Of a stretch of DNA of 64,000 nt, positions 36,501-44,437 are shown one piece after another. The translations under genes and the position numbers were made by a program. The DNA is taken from assembly GCF_024349785.1 (NCBI RefSeq), contig NZ_AP018821.1, forward strand, positions 199,321-263,320, read 5' to 3'. The DNA comes from Sphingomonas bisphenolicum. GTDB taxonomy: Bacteria; Pseudomonadota; Alphaproteobacteria; Sphingomonadales; Sphingomonadaceae. The notes under the pieces were generated by a model. It saw only the letters and a program-made list of their open reading frames with translations, was not told where the DNA came from and ran no database searches. Positions within the stretch are counted from its first letter, which is position 1; the number at the start of each line of letters is the position of its first letter.

Positions 36501-38991
36501 AGAGGCGCGATCGATCGCGGTGACGAACGAGAACATTGCAATGCACCTCTTCCTGGTCCTGCACCGAACTCAGACTGTTTACGGTTGCGAGAGGAAGTCC
36601 GGCCGCATCGCAATTAAAGAGCATGATGCTGAGATTTGAGCGTTCATGCGGCTGGAGGTCCAGATAGCGCTCCAGCAGCCCGCGGATTTGTCGTGAGGCC
36701 TCACCGGGATCGACGTCAGTCGTCGCCTCCGAAGGATCGCGCACCGGCCGCTCAAGCAGGCTGTAATCGTTGATCGTCCCCGTCTCGGAGAGCAGCACGG
36801 GCTCCGTACCGTCATAACCTACCGCGATTTCGGGATAGAGCGGATGGGCAAGTTCATCGCGCAGATCAGAGAAGAACAGGCGAGAATCTCCGAAATTCAC
36901 GTCCACATCGGAAAGGAGATAGTCTGCCAGACCTGCCACCGAGCGCATTCGGATCGCTCCCGCGGCAAGCCGGAGCGGATGCCAGGCCGCCACGATCGCC
37001 GAAGGTGCGCTTCCGGTCACCGGGATCACACCCAAGCTCAGGACCGGCTCCCACAGATCACGACGATTGAGATCGCCTGGCGCGTGAAGCGCAAGCGTGC
37101 GCAGCAGACTGCCGAACGCTTCGGCCTGTGCCAGGAATATGGGCGAGGCAAAGCCCGATACCTGCAAGGCGGCAATGGCCTCGATATATTTTCCGGCAAA
37201 CTCAGACCATGCGGCCTCGATCGCGGCGATACCTGCCGGATCAATGCGCCCCCCCTGCCCCGCGAGCTTGAGCGCCTTGGGAAAGGCCTTGGCTAGATCC
37301 TCGCCAAGAGTGGTGCGGGGAATGAGCGACCCCGCGTCCTGCCCAAAAGCAGGTTGGAGTGTTCCCACGTCTCCAAGCGAGACCGATTGCAGAGCACCCT
37401 TACGGCTGACCGGCAAACGCGCGACGCTGCTGCGGGTCATCGGGCGCTTGACGAGACGACCAAGATCCTTGGGCAACTCCAGTCCGATCGCATTGGGCTG
37501 CGCAATCCAGATCAGCTGAACGGTCGCCCGCTCCGATCCGCATTCAAGGATGACGTCGAACTTGATCTGTAGCGCCGCCCGCGAGGTGGACTCATTGCGC
37601 CGATACTTCTTGCGCTTTTTCGCGCGGTCGAGAAGTTCCTCATAGTCGAAGAGATAGGGCACTTCCCATTCGACCGCGGTTCCAGTCAGCGCCGGTAGTC
37701 CGCGATAGCGAAGGCCGAAAGCGAGACCCACGTCGGCATTGATATCGAGGAGCTGCGAACGGCTTTTTCGCGCGGCGCGAATCTTGAGGGTGCGTTTGCC
37801 CGCTGCGAGGTTCACCTGCCCAAACAGGCGCTCGAAAGCGCGTAGCAAGCCCTCAAGGAAATCGTTGCACTCGATTGGGCGCCCAAAGATGAAACGTTCC
37901 CACTTGACCCGCAGCGCCTTGTCCTGGCCCAGATCGTCGCGATGCGCCTCGAAGAAGTCGCGATCATCATCGCGCGTTTCCTTGAGTGAGCGCCCCTTCA
38001 GCGCCTCGAGATAGTCGAGGTCGGATCGGCTCAGCCTATCTGGCAGCGTGAATTCGAAAAAGGCCAGCGTTTCCTGCGGCAGGGTGGTCTTCTTGAGCTT
38101 GATGCCAGAAAACAGCTGGAGGACACTCTGGGATTCCCATTCAAATTGCGACAGCGCATCGGCGGCCTCGTTCCACCCCGGAGTGGAGGCTATGAAGTCC
38201 TCGATCGCACTATGAACCTCCGCCGGAATATCTTCCTGCACAGCCTCGAACTGCGACCGCAGTTCATCGCTCTCGATAATCTGGCGATTGGGCTTCTGCT
38301 TGGCGAGGAGCGGTTTTCGATCCGATACGAGCTTTTCAAATAGGCGCTTCCAGCGTCGCGCCTGCTCAAGCTCCTTGTCGCGGATCGCGAGAAAATAGCC
38401 ACTGTCGCGCGGCAGGTGCAGCGCGGGTAAAGCCCATCCCAAGGCGTCCGGAACCGCGGCCGATTCTGCCGCGATCCGCTCGCGTGTCAGAGCCACATAA
38501 TTCGAGATCTGATGGAGCGTCCAATCGTCGGCCGCATTCAGACCTTTGAGGGCGGCTTTCCACGCGCCGATCTGGCTGTCGGGAAGCCCAAGCCCGGCGG
38601 CAGCGGCTTCCACCCACGGCTCCGCGTCCTCGGTCAGCTGCTTTGCGCCGATGAGCGTCACGTCGCCGAGCGATGCGCCCTGGTCGTCGTCGGTGTTCGC
38701 GATGAGAAGAGCTGGACGATCGCAATCCGCGTGGCGGATCGCGACCGTGCGTTCGTCGGTCACGACGTGAGCCGGAAGCTCAAAGTTGCCGATCAAAGTA
38801 CGCGGCAACGCAATCTTGAGCAGGGCATCGGTCGCAGGATCCTCAAGGAGTGCGCGCGTGATCGCCGCGACCTGCTCTCCCGTCAGGCGGTCCAGAAGAT
38901 AGCGCGCGACGCCCTCGGCATCGGCAAGATTGGCAAGGCGCTGGCGAATTGACGCGGCGCCAGCGGCACCGATAAGATCTGATGGAGTCAC
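33580..38991 (-). CDS. sspH: SspH/DptH-like protein with FtsK-type motor
   Basis: About 1803 residues from a GTG (38989-38991) that overlaps the preceding gene's stop by four bases; an upstream in-frame start is rejected for that reason. Most of the protein shows no known domain. The last 240 residues form an FtsK/HerA-like ATPase: Walker A HTLVAGATGSGKSVLIQALL (near 1580), Walker B YVFLVHDEFAEWM, and HLIFAAQRPDANVMPMQLRD as the downstream sensor region. Before it comes a Glu/Ala/Pro-rich linker (about 1370-1450). Such large motors end the dptFGH and sspFGH operons, whose products damage DNA lacking PT marks. The name rests on architecture and gene order. Confidence 0.72.
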   Translation of the reverse strand: MTPSDLIGAAGAASIRQRLANLADAEGVARYLLDRLTGEQVAAITRALLEDPATDALLKIALPRTLIGNFELPAHVVTDERTVAIRHADCDRPALLIANTDDDQGASLGDVTLIGAKQLTEDAEPWVEAAAAGLGLPDSQIGAWKAALKGLNAADDWTLHQISNYVALTRERIAAESAAVPDALGWALPALHLPRDSGYFLAIRDKELEQARRWKRLFEKLVSDRKPLLAKQKPNRQIIESDELRSQFEAVQEDIPAEVHSAIEDFIASTPGWNEAADALSQFEWESQSVLQLFSGIKLKKTTLPQETLAFFEFTLPDRLSRSDLDYLEALKGRSLKETRDDDRDFFEAHRDDLGQDKALRVKWERFIFGRPIECNDFLEGLLRAFERLFGQVNLAAGKRTLKIRAARKSRSQLLDINADVGLAFGLRYRGLPALTGTAVEWEVPYLFDYEELLDRAKKRKKYRRNESTSRAALQIKFDVILECGSERATVQLIWIAQPNAIGLELPKDLGRLVKRPMTRSSVARLPVSRKGALQSVSLGDVGTLQPAFGQDAGSLIPRTTLGEDLAKAFPKALKLAGQGGRIDPAGIAAIEAAWSEFAGKYIEAIAALQVSGFASPIFLAQAEAFGSLLRTLALHAPGDLNRRDLWEPVLSLGVIPVTGSAPSAIVAAWHPLRLAAGAIRMRSVAGLADYLLSDVDVNFGDSRLFFSDLRDELAHPLYPEIAVGYDGTEPVLLSETGTINDYSLLERPVRDPSEATTDVDPGEASRQIRGLLERYLDLQPHERSNLSIMLFNCDAAGLPLATVNSLSSVQDQEEVHCNVLVRHRDRSRLSRVYGELLDRSEGDPDAVVVSETSRNFMSKLRIGVMLDSGALRPGNAAREIDVAFLHDVVSRQAREQWFAVPAAETNPSLLEHVPARWSYRRVTAEDELKATVYLTCPRQPDAGWAYVDAVANVIRRQAHGSQEHYLPARQISFQDSGLKAMFDEVHELAEWVATYDDLLDKRQLAAQGINVIRYRRQRTHGRNMVVSSTSELRILNVLVRRRLNELSLGLDEHRLSKLARRLIEDANSISGDIVLRAAKRGVSAGELIGLVLSRALVAEELGAQPAVAWFLLDDYAEWLGQREEGIADILGLCLVGSESEGPRLRAIVTEAKYVEQSGSAEASRKSRQQLRQTVARIDDALFGDPGRLDRDLWLSRIADLLLDGNAALGQAHLLEQVRDGIRRGGVPIDLRGYSHIFITGPATDGSSLGEQERITDVSGGLQETFSREGLRQLLKAYEGGQPLKPIRAGLGEADSWDRPSYRDPAPRVDWTKDVTAEPKAAIAAQVVAHDYDDDDFEEEATASPERVAADLVPAAIEATTIDVDVDGPGQTAAAVAEVVPQNPAHIPPAIDAPTGAVAAARMAPTAPAGSTTFSELVAARAERAQDDSADDQAWLEATSQRLRSALMGYNLQAKVLGTRLTPNAALIRFMGSDRLRVEDIEAKQSALLTTHGLRLISVSPHPGEIVVGVARPQRQIVSLWDVWGRRELNRNAAGVNASFVLGLKEMDGEILYLNLGGPFAGGQQHEPHTLVAGATGSGKSVLIQALLLDIAATNPSSLAHIHLIDPKMGVDYAAIERLPHLQGGVIVDQTRAIEVMESLVAEMERRYEQFRVAGARDIRAYNTKVGPAERLPYVFLVHDEFAEWMLTDDYKTAVTSNVSRLGVKARAAGMHLIFAAQRPDANVMPMQLRDNLGNRLILKVASVGTSEIALGVKGAEQLLGLGHLAARLSGEPAIIYAQAPFLSDEDIDAAVDAIIRSENQTA

Positions 38992-40529
38992 GCGGCTTGG
39001 GCTCGCTGAAACGGGTTTTCGACATAGGCGCAAGAATCGGAGAGACGCTTCAGCAGCCCGAGGCTAGCAAGGCGCTCCTCCAGGCGCCGGGCATTATCGG
39101 AGAAATCCTCCTGATCGGCATCACCGCTTTCGATAAAGGTACGCGCTTGGGCGTCGCCGATGACGATCCCGTAGCGATCATGCAAAAGCGCGAGAAAATC
39201 TCTGAATTCCAAGCGCTTTTCGACACAGCAGGCGACCAATGTCTTGAGCAGCCGATCGGTGGGCGCATAACGCACACGCCGGCTAGACCGCCGCGATGAC
39301 AGCCCTATCGCCCTTGCCCAGCTCATATGGATCTTACCGATGTGCTGCTTGTGACGGCTGATCCCCTTGTCGGCGAGTTGGTTGATGAGGGTCTGTGGGT
39401 CTGTTGCCGCTTCCTCTTCCTCAGTGTCAGGCCAGCCGAAATTCTTCTTCAGAATGTCCGCGGCGAGCAGGACAGGTTCATCGGAGCGAAGCGCCGTTGC
39501 CCATTCCTCAGTCTCTCCCACGCGCCTTACGAAGCGCTCCACCGCCTGCTGGGGAAGTCCATTGTTGCGTTGATAGGAATCGGCCGAAAGATCCCGCACC
39601 ACCGACTTCTTCGGCGATACTATTTCGCAGACCAGCTGCACCGGCTCATTTTCCAACACCTCACGCGCACGCTCGAGTTGGTAAAGAATGAGGTTCAGGC
39701 CCGTCATCGTCACGAGATGCGGGATGGCGTCATAGGCCGGAATCGGCAGTTGAAGGATGGCAAGCCAATCCTCGGCCAGGCGGTCGAACAGGCTATGGCT
39801 TGAACAGGGAAGATAGGCCCCCGCTCGCTCGACCTTGGAGAAATGGGGCTCGCCCTGCAGCGCGGCCGCCATCCGATCATAAGGTGCGGGATTTTCCAGA
39901 AAGCGCGAAATTAGCAGGCCGCGCAGCGCATCGGCATCCCTGCTCCTACAAAGCATGAGGTAGAGCAACTCGCCTGTTCGGGCGAAAAAGCGTCGATCGT
40001 TCGATACGCCCCCGCGAGGATTGACGTTGGCGTCCTCATAGAGCGCGTTCGGCCCAAACGGGAAAACGAATTTCGAGCTCCAACGCTTGTTGCTCGATCC
40101 TTCGATCGCCGACCCCTGCAGGAAGCTGATCACCGCTGCGAAGTCTTGGAAAGTCTCGAAGCGTTCGCGAAGATAGGAGAAATCCCGCTCTTCGATACCG
40201 CCTGCGGACTCTGCCATCTTGGTGAGCCAAATGCTCCAGGCGGCGTCGTCAGCGCGATCCTCGGCCAGAACGGTCATGATGTGCGGATTGTTGAAAACGA
40301 GGTTACGCAGCCGTAGCTGAAGCTGCGGTCGATAAGACAGGCTGTTGAGCGCGTCCTCACGCAATGCTCGTCCCGCTCGGTGCTCGGCAAGCAGCACCGT
40401 CATGAACTCAAGAAATGTCAGCCACGGGGTCTGCTCATCGTACAAACGATGTCCCCAGATAGCCTCGTCGATCCAGAAATCGGGGCCGGTGCGATCATCA
40501 AAACTCGTCGGGCGGGCAAGAATTTCCAT
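38988..40529 (-). CDS. sspG: SspG-like component, 513 aa
   Basis: I recognise no catalytic motif in this protein. It is mixed alpha/beta with an acidic patch (WPDTEEEEAATDPQTL near 375) and a basic helix (SSRRSSRRVRYAP near 425). Its start lies two bases after the end of the preceding gene and its stop overlaps the sspH start, so the three genes form one operon. In gene order it occupies the G position of the F-G-H restriction module described for PT systems. The product is probably a structural or loading subunit of that complex; this is an inference from position. Confidence 0.62.
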   Translation of the reverse strand: MEILARPTSFDDRTGPDFWIDEAIWGHRLYDEQTPWLTFLEFMTVLLAEHRAGRALREDALNSLSYRPQLQLRLRNLVFNNPHIMTVLAEDRADDAAWSIWLTKMAESAGGIEERDFSYLRERFETFQDFAAVISFLQGSAIEGSSNKRWSSKFVFPFGPNALYEDANVNPRGGVSNDRRFFARTGELLYLMLCRSRDADALRGLLISRFLENPAPYDRMAAALQGEPHFSKVERAGAYLPCSSHSLFDRLAEDWLAILQLPIPAYDAIPHLVTMTGLNLILYQLERAREVLENEPVQLVCEIVSPKKSVVRDLSADSYQRNNGLPQQAVERFVRRVGETEEWATALRSDEPVLLAADILKKNFGWPDTEEEEAATDPQTLINQLADKGISRHKQHIGKIHMSWARAIGLSSRRSSRRVRYAPTDRLLKTLVACCVEKRLEFRDFLALLHDRYGIVIGDAQARTFIESGDADQEDFSDNARRLEERLASLGLLKRLSDSCAYVENPFQRAQAA

Positions 40530-40531
40530 CG

Positions 40532-41320
40532 TTAAACCCGCACGATTACGCGGCGCGCGACCGCGCGTCCGTCGTTGCCAAGATCAATAAAGCGGAGCAT
40601 CAATTCTCCATCCACAATCTCATCGCCATCGAGCTTCCGGCGGTTCTCGGTCTCCCGCAGAAGCCGCGCCTTGAAGGCCAGGAGGTCTTCATGGCATTCC
40701 AGCGAAAAGCTGCTGGGCAGCGCGCCTTCGGCGACGCGGCCCAGAAATTCGAACCGTGTCGGCGAGAGTGCGAGGGTGACGAGAGGAATGTCCGACCCGC
40801 GGACCAACCGTACCGACACAGAGAAGCCGCCTGTCCCGTCGCTCACTATGGCGACTTCCTCACCGCCCTGCCGCGGGACGGAGATAAGTTCATCGAGAAG
40901 GGGGCTGCGCTTGGACTGCGAATAACTGCCGGAGGTGGCGAGAACCAGTTCGTCCTGGTTCTGGACGAGCATCCCGGTAAAGATACGGTTGAGGCCCCGC
41001 ACTATCATCGTGATGGCCTGCCGGGGGACCGGCTGCTTGGCTGCAAGTTTCTCCGCTACCTCGAGATAGAGGCCGGCGTATCGGAAGACCGTCAAATCCC
41101 ACAGGTCATAATCGACTGCCAGTTCATCGGGCAAGGTGAAGAAGAGCCGCTGGCGCTGGGATCTCAGGCTCGCCAGAAACGCCGTGCGATCTGTTGTTTC
41201 GACCCCTTCGAGATAGGCACGCTGCGCTGCCGAATAGGCCGGGGTCGCCCCATAGATGGGATCGACAAGAACCAGCCGCTCGTAATCTGCCCGATAAGCA
41301 GGATCGTCCGCCCCGTAGAC
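40532..41320 (-). pseudogene. sspF: SspF-like component, 5' end removed by IS6100
   Basis: The frame is open from the IS6100 edge (41320) to the stop at 40532, giving 262 residues that begin in mid-protein (VYGADDPAYRADYERLVLV). The longest usual start inside it is a TTG at 41134, 62 residues in. No stop or start codon marks a natural N-terminus before the insertion sequence, so the 5' part and the promoter are gone. The remaining part is alpha/beta with LTVFRYAGLYLEVAEKLAAK and no P-loop. As the first gene of the F-G-H operon it is assigned SspF by position. Its loss should disable the module unless transcription enters from IS6100. Confidence 0.65.
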
Positions 41321-42200
41321 GGCTCTGTTGCAAAGATTGGCGGCAGTCAGAGGTAGGCTGTCGCTCTGCGCCGATCAGGCGGCTGCTGCGAAATGGTGGT
41401 TGAGCATGCCCATGGCCTCCGTCAGCGCCGAGGGCCCAATGCCAAAAGCTCTCTCCACAAGGCGCACCTCGCCCCTGATGCCGGGCTGCAGGCACCAGGG
41501 GCGAGCCTGTCCTTTGCGCAGGGCTCGCATGACTTCGAATCCCTTGATCGTGGCATAGGCCGTGGGGATCGATTTGAAACCGCGCACCGGCTTGATCAGT
41601 ATCTTGAGCTTTCCGTGATCGGCCTCGATCACGTTATTGAGATACTTCACCTGCCGGTGGGCCGTCTCCCGGTCCAGCTTTCCTTCGCGCTTCAATTCGG
41701 TGATCGCTGCACCATAGCTCGGCGCTTTGTCGGTATTGAGCGTGGCAGGCTTTTCCCAGTGCTTCAGGCCTCGCAGGGCCTTGCCCAGGAACCGCTTCGC
41801 TGCCTTGGCGCTGCGGGTCGGCGACAGGTAGAAATCGATCGTGTCGCCCCGCTTGTCGACTGCCCGGTACAGGTAGGTCCACTTGCCCCGCACCTTGACG
41901 TAGGTTTCATCCAGGCGCCAGCTCGGATCAAAGCCACGCCGCCAGAACCAGCGCAGCCGCTTCTCCATCTCCGGGGCGTAGCACTGGACCCAGCGATAGA
42001 TCGTCGTATGGTCGACCGAAATGCCGCGTTCCGCCAGCATTTCCTCAAGGTCGCGATAGCTGATCGGATAGCGACAATACCAGCGCACCGCCCACAGGAT
42101 CACATCACCCTGGAAATGGCGCCACTTGAAATCCGTCATCGTTCCGTCCGTCCAATCTCCGCCAAGCATGCTCAAGCTTCACGATTTTTGCAACAGAGCC
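41321..42200 (-). mobile_element. IS6100, copy 1 (880 bp, IS6 family)
   Basis: The element is bounded by the 14-base inverted repeats GGCTCTGTTGCAAA at 41321-41334 and its complement at 42187-42200, giving exactly 880 bases, the known IS6100 length. It encodes the IS6100 transposase on the minus strand. The eight flanking bases (41313-41320 and 42201-42208) do not match, so there is no target duplication. This indicates recombination or adjacent deletion after insertion. It truncates sspF on one side and a thiolase gene on the other. Confidence 0.96.
41375..42139 (-). CDS. tnpA: IS6100 transposase (copy 1)
   Basis: The 254-residue IS6-family transposase starts MTDFKWRHFQGDVILWAVRW, has the helix-turn-helix region SYRDLEEMLAERGISVDHTT and the DDE catalytic core: first aspartate in WRLDETYVKVRGKW, second in LNTDKAPSYGAA and the glutamate in NNVIEADHGKLK. 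It performs replicative cointegrate-type transposition, using its 14-base ends. ATG 42139 is the annotated IS6100 start; 12 upstream in-frame residues are not used. The protein is identical to that of copy 2. Confidence 0.96.
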   Translation of the reverse strand: MTDFKWRHFQGDVILWAVRWYCRYPISYRDLEEMLAERGISVDHTTIYRWVQCYAPEMEKRLRWFWRRGFDPSWRLDETYVKVRGKWTYLYRAVDKRGDTIDFYLSPTRSAKAAKRFLGKALRGLKHWEKPATLNTDKAPSYGAAITELKREGKLDRETAHRQVKYLNNVIEADHGKLKILIKPVRGFKSIPTAYATIKGFEVMRALRKGQARPWCLQPGIRGEVRLVERAFGIGPSALTEAMGMLNHHFAAAA

Positions 42201-43048
42201 GTTGGGAAATCGCCGATTCCGAGGCAAACCGGGCCAAGCTGACGGCGCTCGGCGAAGGCATCGAAGCTCCGGAGGGAACGACGTCTCCGAAGCCCTACAG
42301 TGTCTTCATGGACGTCTACGCGGCGTTCGCTCGTCAGCATATGCGCCAGTTCGGATCTACCCAGATGCAGTTCGCGAGCGTGGCCGCGAAGAACCACGGG
42401 CATTCCGTTCACAATCCGCTTGCCCAGTTCCGCGATCCTTTCTCGGTGGCGCAGGTGCTCGCCGCCGCCCCGATCACCTACCCGCTCACTCTTCCCATGT
42501 GTTCGCCGATTTCCGATGGCGCCGCTGCGGTGATCGTTGCGTCCAGGCAAGGGCTGAGGCGCCTGGGTATCGTTGAGGATCGCGGCATTCGCGTGCTGGC
42601 ATCGGTGATCCAGACAGGAAGCACGCGCGATCCCTTGGCGTCGGATAAGCATCTCACCGCCCTGGCGGCGCAGCGCGCTTATGGAGAGGCGGGTCTCGGG
42701 CCAAATGATGTGAGCGTCGCCGAAGTGCATGATGCGACCGCCGTCGGCGAGGTTATCCAGACGGAGAATCTCGGCTTCTGCGCATTTGGCGAAGGTGGAG
42801 CGCTTGCCGAGCGCGGGGATACGGCGATCGGTGGCAGGATCCCGGTCAATCCATCGGGAGGTCTCGAATCGAAGGGCCATCCGATCGCTGCGACCGGGCT
42901 CGGCCAATTGCACGAGCTCGTTCTTCAACTGCGCGGCCAGGCTGGCAAGCGACAGGTCGGTGGCGCGCGGGTGGCGCTCGCCGAGAATGGCGGCGGCCTT
43001 TTCGGGATCGAGGAGGCGGTCGCCTGCATCACGATACTCGGGCGATAA
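42201..43048 (+). pseudogene. thiolase / lipid-transfer protein, 5' end removed by IS6100
   Basis: About 282 C-terminal residues remain, beginning at the IS6100 edge with WEIADSEANRAKLTA. The thiolase features kept are PMCSPISDGAAAVIVAS, VAEVHDATAVGEVIQTEN and the catalytic C-terminal region NPSGGLESKGHPIAATG. The N-terminal third, with the acyl-accepting cysteine, is missing. It resembles SCP2-type thiolases that split 3-ketoacyl-CoA in fatty-acid or steroid side-chain breakdown. It continues with an SDR gene 24 bases later, so this was part of a beta-oxidation-type operon. It should be inactive. Confidence 0.85.
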
Positions 43049-43072
43049 ATCTCAGAAAGAAGGTGAGGGGAT

Positions 43073-43846
43073 ATGAATCCAGCAGATAAAGTCGCGGTCG
43101 TCACCGGCGCGGCTTCGGGATTGGGGCTTGCGACCGTGCGAGCCCTGGCGACCGCCGGCAGCCGGATCGCGGCATTCGACGTCAATCAGGAGCGGCTTGG
43201 CGCGCTGAACGAAGAACTCGGGGAAGGCTGCCTCGGCTTGGTCGTTGACGTCACGGATGAACAGGCGATCTCTGCTGCCTTGAGCAAGGTCGTCGATCGC
43301 TTCGGATCGATCGACATTGCCGTCAACTGTGCGGGCGTCGAAGGAGCCGCAAAGACGGTCTCCAAGGGGAAAGCCTTTCCGCTGGATATTTGGAACAAGG
43401 TGATCGGCGTCAACCTCACTGGGAGCTTCAACGTCATTCGTCTTGCGGCGCTGCACATGGCGAAGAACACGCCAGAGGGCACAGCGGAGGAGCGCGGCGT
43501 CATCATCAACACCGCCTCTGGAGCCGCGACCCAAGGGCAGATTGGCCAAGCCGCGTATAGCGCCAGCAAGGCTGGCCTGATTGGACTCACCCTGCCCGTC
43601 GCCCGCGACCTTGCGCCCCTCGGCATCAGGGTTGTGACGATCTCGCCCGGCGTCTTTGCGACCCCGATGTTGCTCGAGCTTCCCGGGAAGGTGGTAAACT
43701 CGCTTGTGGAGAACACGATCCTGTTTCCCAACCGGATGGGCGATCCGGCCGAGTTCGGCAGCCTTGTCCGGCAAATCGTGGAAAACGCCTATTTCAACGC
43801 GACCACCATCGATCTCGACGGTGGCGCCCGGATGACGGCGCGCTAG
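43073..43846 (+). CDS. short-chain dehydrogenase, 3-hydroxyacyl-CoA dehydrogenase-like
   Basis: The 257-residue protein is a complete SDR: cofactor glycine motif VVTGAASGLGLATVRALA, FDVNQERL consistent with NAD preference, NCAGVEG, the catalytic serine in NTASGAATQGQ and the YSASKAG tyrosine/lysine pair. The insert with KGKAFPLDIWNKVIGVNL and the C-terminal FPNRMGDPAEFGSLV match the HSD17B10 branch, which oxidises 3-hydroxyacyl-CoA and some steroids. It lies between a broken thiolase and a broken acyl-CoA ligase. GAAGGTGAGGGG upstream of the ATG serves as ribosome binding site. It is the only intact gene of the fragment, with no obvious promoter. Confidence 0.9.
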   Translation: MNPADKVAVVTGAASGLGLATVRALATAGSRIAAFDVNQERLGALNEELGEGCLGLVVDVTDEQAISAALSKVVDRFGSIDIAVNCAGVEGAAKTVSKGKAFPLDIWNKVIGVNLTGSFNVIRLAALHMAKNTPEGTAEERGVIINTASGAATQGQIGQAAYSASKAGLIGLTLPVARDLAPLGIRVVTISPGVFATPMLLELPGKVVNSLVENTILFPNRMGDPAEFGSLVRQIVENAYFNATTIDLDGGARMTAR

Positions 43847-43865
43847 CGCCGGATCGGAGAACAAA

Positions 43866-44437
43866 ATGCCCCAGCCAAACCATAACGCCGTCGACTTCGG
43901 CGCCCAGGCGCTTCTCGCCCTGCGGCGTTTTCCGGACCGTGTGGCATTCCAGAGCGAGACGAACCGCTTCAGCTATAGCGCGACCCTCGATCTCATCGGT
44001 AGATTCCAGGCGGTGCTTGCCGCGCGCGGGCGGAAGAATGGCGACATCATCGCGATCCTCACCGATAACAGCTTCGAATCCTGGTGCGTCACAATTGCCG
44101 CGCAGGGGCTGGGCTGTGGTGTAACAGCACTGCACCCGAAGAATGCGATCGCGGACCACATCTATCAGGTGGCCGATGCGGGCGCGAAATGCCTCATCAT
44201 CGACGCGCTAGGGCATAGCGAGAGCGCATCCGCCCTGCTTCCGGCTCTCGATGCCGAAATCGACATCCTCGCTATTGGCGGCGCCGATTTCGGCCCTGAC
44301 CTCGTCGCGCTTGCAGACGCGGCCGGCAGCACGACGCCGCTCAGCCGGGCAAGGCCCGATGATATCGCGATGATCCACTATACCGGTGGCACGACCGGAC
44401 GCGCAAAGGGCGCGGTCCGGCTCCAGGGAACTGCAAG
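43866..44437 (+). pseudogene. acyl-CoA ligase (AMP-binding), 3' end removed by IS6100
   Basis: The first 190 residues of an ANL-superfamily ligase remain: PDRVAFQSETNRFSYSATLD, HPKNAIADHIYQVADAGAKC and the phosphate-binding motif AMIHYTGGTTGRAKGAV. The frame then enters IS6100 at 44438 and stops within it. The adenylation core and the C-terminal domain are missing, so it cannot be active. It starts 19 bases after the SDR gene and belonged to the same operon, probably activating a fatty or aromatic/steroid acid. Confidence 0.88.

Noticed and set aside
41393..43048. A 551-codon frame running from inside IS6100 copy 1 into the thiolase fragment
   Set aside because: The first half is antisense to the IS6100 transposase. 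Only the part after 42200 is a real protein; the continuity is chance, and no start or promoter for a fusion was seen.
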